NCBI RefSeq assembly: GCF_003610535.1
Contig: NZ_RAPN01000001.1
Coordinates: 62,001 to 126,000 of the forward strand
DNA: 64,000 nucleotides
From: Mangrovibacterium diazotrophicum
Lineage (GTDB): Bacteria; Bacteroidota; Bacteroidia; Bacteroidales; Prolixibacteraceae
Direction: 5' to 3'
The stretch's first letter is position 1, and every line of letters begins with the position of its first letter. The notes beneath the pieces were generated by a model that worked only from the letters and a program-made list of their open reading frames with translations, did no database searches and had not been told where the DNA came from. Below are positions 59,813 to 64,000 of the stretch, piece after piece. The position numbers and the translations under genes were made by a program.

Positions 59813-60437
59813 AATTAACGGAGATGGTAGTTTGAATTATCCTGAGATTGTAATTTTTAGCGTTAATATGGCAAAGTTTATTGGATTACTTGAAGAAGGG
59901 AAATATACTAATGCCGCTTCGTATATCGCTTCATGTGTGGATAATATTAGAAATGCCGGGGCTGACTTTGCTGTAATAAGTGCCAATACTCCACATTTAC
60001 TGTTTAATGAAATTCAAGCGCAAGTTAACATACCATTAATTAGCATTGTTGATGTATGTGCTAAACAAGCCAGGAAGATTGAAGTGAAAAAATGTGCATT
60101 ATTAGGTACAAAATTCACAATGCAAAACGACTTTTATCATAAAGTATTCAATCTGCACAATATTGAAATAGTAGTTCCTGATGAAAAGCAAATAGAGATT
60201 ATAAACCAAAGACTCTTTAACGAACTAGAATTAGGAATATTTAAAGAAGAAACAAGGCAGGAAATACTTGAAATAGTCAACAAATTGAAGGAACAACATG
60301 AAGTTGATTCAGTAATTCTAGGCTGTACCGAATTTCCATTAATGTTTACCGAAGACAATTATCTGGAATTACCCTTTTTAAATACAACCAAGATACATGT
60401 AGATGCAATAATCAAAACCTGTTCAAATGGCAATTGA
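59730..60437 (+). CDS. aspartate/glutamate racemase-family protein
   Basis: The 235-residue protein begins with KTIGILGGLGPEATVDYYKEIIKG, the start of the aspartate racemase family. The two catalytic positions are in ISANTPHLLFNEI and VILGCTEFPLMF: the second is the usual Cys, but the first, commonly Cys or Thr, is Ala (SANTPH). It may thus be a one-base epimerase or a non-racemising relative. It overlaps HPP by 83 nt at its start and the ferredoxin gene by 11 nt at its end. Its link with nitrogen-oxide genes is unexplained. Confidence 0.85.
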   Translation: MKTIGILGGLGPEATVDYYKEIIKGFDKINGDGSLNYPEIVIFSVNMAKFIGLLEEGKYTNAASYIASCVDNIRNAGADFAVISANTPHLLFNEIQAQVNIPLISIVDVCAKQARKIEVKKCALLGTKFTMQNDFYHKVFNLHNIEIVVPDEKQIEIINQRLFNELELGIFKEETRQEILEIVNKLKEQHEVDSVILGCTEFPLMFTEDNYLELPFLNTTKIHVDAIIKTCSNGN

Positions 60438-60630
60438 TAAGATATGGCGTGACGATGATATCAACACATGTGTAGCGTGTAAAATATGTCAATCTTTTGC
60501 TCCACGAGTCTTTAAAGTATTCGATAAGATGATTGTGATGCCTGGTGTTGATTACGATAAATATGAAAATGAAATACGTGAGGCTGTTGAAAGTTGCCCC
60601 ACAGGAATAATTAAAATTGAATATAAATGA
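60427..60630 (+). CDS. single-cluster [4Fe-4S] ferredoxin
   Basis: The 67-residue protein has CVACKIC (C-x2-C-x2-C) near residue 15-21 and CPTG at about 57, enough to bind one [4Fe-4S] cluster as in Fer4-type small ferredoxins. It could give electrons to an as yet unknown enzyme. It starts within the racemase gene and its stop overlaps the next start by 4 nt, so it is firmly in the operon. Confidence 0.85.
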   Translation: MAIDKIWRDDDINTCVACKICQSFAPRVFKVFDKMIVMPGVDYDKYENEIREAVESCPTGIIKIEYK

Positions 60631-60890
60631 AAGTAGCTGTTTGGGATACATATGTGCAACGTACCGATGGGAAAAAAATGCACTTTGATATTATTGTACC
60701 GGAGAATGTAAAGGATTCTAATGTGATATTTCACTATGGACATGAATACCTTAAATACAAAGATGTTAAATCGAAAAAACTTACCACAAAAGAATGTGAG
60801 TTTTGCCATATTGAGTATGCCACGCAAGAAGTTATCTCAGATATAGAATCTAAGGGGTATCATATTGTTGAAATGGAAAATTGTATTTGA
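60627..60890 (+). CDS. DUF2024-family small protein
   Basis: The 87-residue protein matches DUF2024: MKVAVWDTYVQRTDGKKMHFDIIVPE at the start, then KECEFCHIEYA and GYHIVEMENC near the end. A small metal site formed by CEFCH and nearby residues is possible. The family is of unknown function. It overlaps the ferredoxin gene by 4 nt and closes the + strand operon, convergent with ccsA. Confidence 0.85.
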   Translation: MKVAVWDTYVQRTDGKKMHFDIIVPENVKDSNVIFHYGHEYLKYKDVKSKKLTTKECEFCHIEYATQEVISDIESKGYHIVEMENCI

Positions 60891-60905
60891 AATAAAGGCA
60901 TCTGC

Positions 60906-61691
60906 TTAACTAGAATAAACATGCACACTATTTTGTGCTGCCGGAAGGTAGTTAATACCAAACCAACAAATAAGCAGAACAACAAAAGCAAACATTAAAA
61001 TCAGAAAAACGCTTTTGTGGCTTAAATTACTTTTTATCCTGAAATGGATATGAATAAGATAAACAGCCCATGTGAGAAATGCCCATGTTTCTTTGGGATC
61101 CCATGTCCAATAATGCCCCCATGCTTCTTTTGCCCATAAAGCTCCGAATATTAGTCCTAACGTAAGAAAGCCAAAGCCTATATAAACGATGTTATCTGTT
61201 TTAAGTACAAAATCCTCTTTCAGATTATCTTTTCTAATTGCATATAATCCAAGCAATCCGTAAAGTGCAGATAAACCTAATAAGGCGTAAGCAATCATAT
61301 ACACAATTACATGAGGTACAAACCAAATGCTTTGCAATGCTGGCATGAGTGTTTTACTGTGAATTTCAGGATTTAGGTAGTTCAATAATAAAAATAGAAT
61401 AGCCATACCAAGTGAATACATAAGCATTAACTTGATTTTCCATCGCTTAAATATTACATAGCCTGAAATTGCCAGGAAGAATGAATACCAAAGTCTTGTC
61501 TCTCCAAGAGTTCTTAATGGTGGGCGTTGGAGATTTGTCCAAAGTAAAACGATAAATACAGCCAAGCTTAAAGTACCAAGGATTGCAGTCAAATTGGCGA
61601 TTTTGCCCAACTTGTCTGAAAGAGAAGTGCCAATGGCCAGAATCCATGTTGCCAACGAAATAATTGCGAATATTTCAAAATTATGCCACAT
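60906..61691 (-). CDS. ccsA: cytochrome c assembly protein CcsA
   Basis: The 261-residue membrane protein carries the heme-handling WWD-type motif WAKEAWGHYWTWDPKETWAFLTW and about eight helices, as in CcsA/ResC. Conserved His occur in the flanking helices (PHVIVYMIAYALLG and HIHFRI). With CcsB it forms the system II heme lyase that attaches heme to CXXCH apocytochromes outside the inner membrane. Its start overlaps the stop of ccsB. The nearby nrfA and the multiheme cytochromes upstream would all need such a system. Confidence 0.93.
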   Translation of the reverse strand: MWHNFEIFAIISLATWILAIGTSLSDKLGKIANLTAILGTLSLAVFIVLLWTNLQRPPLRTLGETRLWYSFFLAISGYVIFKRWKIKLMLMYSLGMAILFLLLNYLNPEIHSKTLMPALQSIWFVPHVIVYMIAYALLGLSALYGLLGLYAIRKDNLKEDFVLKTDNIVYIGFGFLTLGLIFGALWAKEAWGHYWTWDPKETWAFLTWAVYLIHIHFRIKSNLSHKSVFLILMFAFVVLLICWFGINYLPAAQNSVHVYSS

Positions 61692-62911
61692 TACACATCC
61701 TCCTTCCTTTTACCAGTCCATATCAAATAGAAAGTTCCTGCAATGAGTAAGAAGAATCCCAAATATACCGATGGCAGCCAAGGGTCTTTAACCAGTTCCA
61801 AAATGCTTTTCGTTGACCAACGTCCCATTGTTTCATCATAACTTGTCTGATAAATCTTCCATCCGGCAATCTTGATTGGTTTATTTACCTCAATGATGGT
61901 ATCATACACAGCTCCGGCTTTTTCATAAACCGTAATTTCAGACAGGAAACGTTTTGCTTCGGGTTTGGTCATAAGCATTATTGTGCTTGAATCAATCTGA
62001 TACATTTCCTGACGATACAAAATGCTTGGACTTGAAATCCAAATAGTATCAATCGCTTCATTATTGGATTTTAGAATCTTTAAGGATTGAGTTGCCCCCA
62101 TACCCAGAACAGGCTCAAACCTATTCATAACAGGAGCTGAACTCATTAAAAGTTTGTCAATCTTTAAATCAAAATCCTTATAGTTGAATTGTAAGCCCTC
62201 GTGTGGGTCTATCATTAAAGGTTTGTTGTTTTGGTTGATTATCTCTCCGGTACTGTTTTCCACAAAAGCAATTTTTGCAGGGTATTCTTCAATGGAGAAG
62301 TCTCGTAGCTTTATAGCAAAATTTAATTCTTCTGTTCTGTTTCCATTTTCAATTCCATACCAAGTAGTTTTGCCTTCTTCAAGATACATATTCAGTTTTT
62401 GTATGTCTCCTGCACCTAAATGAGCCGATGCAATACACAGCCATAAACCGAAATGGTTTAGAAAGAAACCGATATTCCTCTTGGAAAGCTTTGTGATGCG
62501 TTTAATGGTCACTGTTCCAAGTATGATTAAAAAGAAAACTACTCCAATTGTATAAGTCCAGCTCGATGTAACATCATACAGAAAGAATAAGGAATCTGAT
62601 GGTTTTTGCGGAATTAAGGCTAGCAATAACGAAGGTACTACGAATGAAGTAATCCCGGCAATTGATGCCGGAACACTATAAAACCATTTGAAAACCGCTC
62701 TTTTTTTAGATAACAGATATAGCAATAACGATAAATTTGCTAATAGTGCTATTGAAACAAAGTTGGCTGGCCAAGATATTTTAGGCGCAGTAGTACCTGT
62801 TATAAATTCAATTCCTAATGATGCCAAAAATAAGGCAAAAGCTATTAAGAAGCTTTCGGGATACTTCCAGGGAAGCACCCATAAGCTCTTTTTTTCTTTA
62901 GTATTTTGCAA
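61691..62911 (-). CDS. ccsB: cytochrome c assembly protein CcsB/ResB
   Basis: A TTG start is the only option because the frame is closed by a stop just upstream; the protein has 406 residues. Four hydrophobic helices and a large periplasmic domain (about 190-370) match ResB/CcsB. Family-typical segments include IGFFLNHFGLWLCIASAHLGAGD and VNKPIKIAGWKIYQTSYDETMG. It works with CcsA in system II cytochrome c maturation. It lies 11 nt beyond the nrfA stop, so nrfA-ccsB-ccsA are co-transcribed. Confidence 0.92.
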   Translation of the reverse strand: MQNTKEKKSLWVLPWKYPESFLIAFALFLASLGIEFITGTTAPKISWPANFVSIALLANLSLLLYLLSKKRAVFKWFYSVPASIAGITSFVVPSLLLALIPQKPSDSLFFLYDVTSSWTYTIGVVFFLIILGTVTIKRITKLSKRNIGFFLNHFGLWLCIASAHLGAGDIQKLNMYLEEGKTTWYGIENGNRTEELNFAIKLRDFSIEEYPAKIAFVENSTGEIINQNNKPLMIDPHEGLQFNYKDFDLKIDKLLMSSAPVMNRFEPVLGMGATQSLKILKSNNEAIDTIWISSPSILYRQEMYQIDSSTIMLMTKPEAKRFLSEITVYEKAGAVYDTIIEVNKPIKIAGWKIYQTSYDETMGRWSTKSILELVKDPWLPSVYLGFFLLIAGTFYLIWTGKRKEDV

Positions 62912-62922
62912 GGTAATTTATT

Positions 62923-64000
62923 CTAATATTTCGATTCTCTTTGACTGGCTTCTTCAAGCCATTGTGGAACTACAGTTCCTAAAAATTCTTCTTTGTCAGA
63001 ATTTAGTTTAGCCATATCTAAACCAATATATTTCTGGGCTTTCGCTTTGGTCGAAATATCAGGCATTTCAACTTCTTTATTGTGTCCAAGGTGTGCCAAT
63101 AACCGAGTAAGCTTAATTCTTGCTTCTTGTGCAATATTGATACCCGATGAAACAATACGACCTGTTTCAACAGGTGAGTGGAATGATGCGCCATGAGCGG
63201 CTACGGAATAATCCCAACGCCATTGAGCATGTCGAATATCCATAAGTATTGCTTGCATTTGTTCTTCATTCGCACCTTTATCCCATGCTGCTTTAGCTTC
63301 TACGTGTGCTTTAACCAATAAATCTTCTAGAATATTTACATTTTCTTTAATCTTATCCTGACGAGAATATACATCGGCAATGAGTTTATGAGCCTCTTCA
63401 CGGTGACAAACCTGACATGAATTGGCGACATTATTAAGAGGACTTTGAATGTGATGGTCTGTAAATTTCACACCACCTTGGCTTTTATATGGCATGTGAC
63501 AATCAGCACAAGATACACCACGTTCTGCATGCACTCCTGTTAAGTAAGTTTCATAACCTGGGTGTTGGGCTTTTAACATAGGGGCTTTACTCAGTTTATG
63601 TGTCCAATCAGCAAATTCCATATCATCGTAATAAACCTCCATTTGTTCTACAGACATTCCATTATCCCAGGGGAAGGTTAAATATGGAACACCTTCAATT
63701 TTCTTTTTATTGAAATAATATTCCACATGGCATTGAGCACAAACCAGGCTTCTCATTTCCTGATGTGTAGCTTTTGTAATATCCTTTCCTTGTCGCTCAA
63801 ACGCTTCAATTAATGCAGGGCGAGAAATGCGTAGTTGCATAGTATTTACATCGTGGCAATCGGCACAACCAATTGGATTCACAATTTCAGCTCCCCACTT
63901 TTCCCATGAACCTTTATAGAACTCTGCAATTCCAACTTCATTCATCATTCTTGGAACATCGGGGCTTTTACAAGTCCAACAAGTATTGGGCATAGGGCTT
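62923..64000 (-). CDS. nrfA: ammonia-forming cytochrome c nitrite reductase NrfA (N terminus outside window)
   Basis: The gene is cut by the right edge; about 358 codons are present. The active-site heme motif CWTCK (with lysine in place of His) is followed by four CXXCH motifs (CADCH, CAQCH, CADCH, CQVCH). The KAQHPGYE segment and the VHAERGVSCADCHMPY region are characteristic of NrfA. It reduces nitrite to ammonium with six electrons in the periplasm. It is first in an operon with ccsB and ccsA. An nrfH anchor gene, if present, would lie upstream, out of view. Confidence 0.95.
   Translation of the reverse strand, partial: SPMPNTCWTCKSPDVPRMMNEVGIAEFYKGSWEKWGAEIVNPIGCADCHDVNTMQLRISRPALIEAFERQGKDITKATHQEMRSLVCAQCHVEYYFNKKKIEGVPYLTFPWDNGMSVEQMEVYYDDMEFADWTHKLSKAPMLKAQHPGYETYLTGVHAERGVSCADCHMPYKSQGGVKFTDHHIQSPLNNVANSCQVCHREEAHKLIADVYSRQDKIKENVNILEDLLVKAHVEAKAAWDKGANEEQMQAILMDIRHAQWRWDYSVAAHGASFHSPVETGRIVSSGINIAQEARIKLTRLLAHLGHNKEVEMPDISTKAKAQKYIGLDMAKLNSDKEEFLGTVVPQWLEEASQRESKY

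Larger units (their letters stand above)
54373..64000. other. AT-rich nitrogen-oxide gene block beside tRNA-Leu (possible genomic island, right end outside window)
   Basis: Beyond the broken tRNA the sequence turns clearly AT-richer and the genes use AGA/AAA/TTT-rich codons, unlike the CGC/CGT-rich genes before. All recognisable products in it concern nitric oxide, nitrite or cytochrome c assembly, plus a few small unknowns. The left boundary at a tRNA gene is typical of islands. No integrase or transposase is visible within the window. Confidence 0.45.

Overview
The window looks like a chromosomal contig from a Bacteroidota bacterium, most likely class Bacteroidia near Marinilabiliales/Prolixibacteraceae. 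The lineage is inferred. The sequence shows promoters of the Bacteroidota type (TAnnTTTG) in front of many genes, no Shine-Dalgarno rule, several TTG/GTG starts, and family-typical genes (BatA-domain protein, DUF4159, long NusB, DPP IV-like peptidase, DUF2027-Smr protein, SatD-DUF3307 pair). The outermost genes, a CHAT-domain protein on the left and nrfA on the right, are cut by the window edges.

Layout. 1-10 kb: CHAT protein facing a sigma factor, TonB-like protein, BamA/D15-type barrel, S9 peptidase, SNF2 helicase. 10-16 kb: nfnAB transhydrogenase genes, a dihydroorotate dehydrogenase-like flavoprotein lacking the usual catalytic Cys, and a five-LysM receptor-like protein. 16-31 kb: rocD, a BatA-domain protein, a CarH-like B12-binding MerR regulator, phosphodiesterase, msrA, small membrane proteins, a Cys/Met-metabolism PLP enzyme behind a structured leader, rsmE, sixA, a phosphodiesterase, SatD-DUF3307. 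30-41 kb: mostly minus-strand housekeeping genes (prmA, coaE, ybbR, yajC, nusB, rhomboid, threonine aldolase, ygiQ) plus a photolyase.

40.8-50.2 kb holds the most striking locus. A fused PlsC/OlsB-like acyltransferase is followed by six co-directional genes: a di-heme-type membrane cytochrome b, a membrane-anchored Fe-S/FAD oxidoreductase with permuted FAD motifs, a 20-heme and a 16-heme c-type cytochrome, a predicted outer-membrane barrel with a periplasmic domain, and an OB-fold lipoprotein. Together they could form an electron path from the inner membrane to the cell surface, similar in logic to known porin-cytochrome conduits but with different parts. This assembly is inferred from gene order and motifs.

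50.3-54.3 kb returns to ordinary chromosome (queA, DUF2027-Smr, GH5). At 54.3 kb there is a truncated tRNA-Leu, then an intact tRNA-Leu(GAG), and from there base composition turns clearly AT-richer. The remaining DNA is a nitrogen-oxide module: norB (quinol NO reductase) divergent from ric, an Rrf2 regulator and a hemerythrin, separated by a perfect 50-bp palindrome framed by two promoter -7 boxes; then a membrane protein, HPP protein, racemase, ferredoxin and DUF2024 genes; then ccsA, ccsB and nrfA for nitrite ammonification. It may be a tRNA-associated island, although no integrase is visible.
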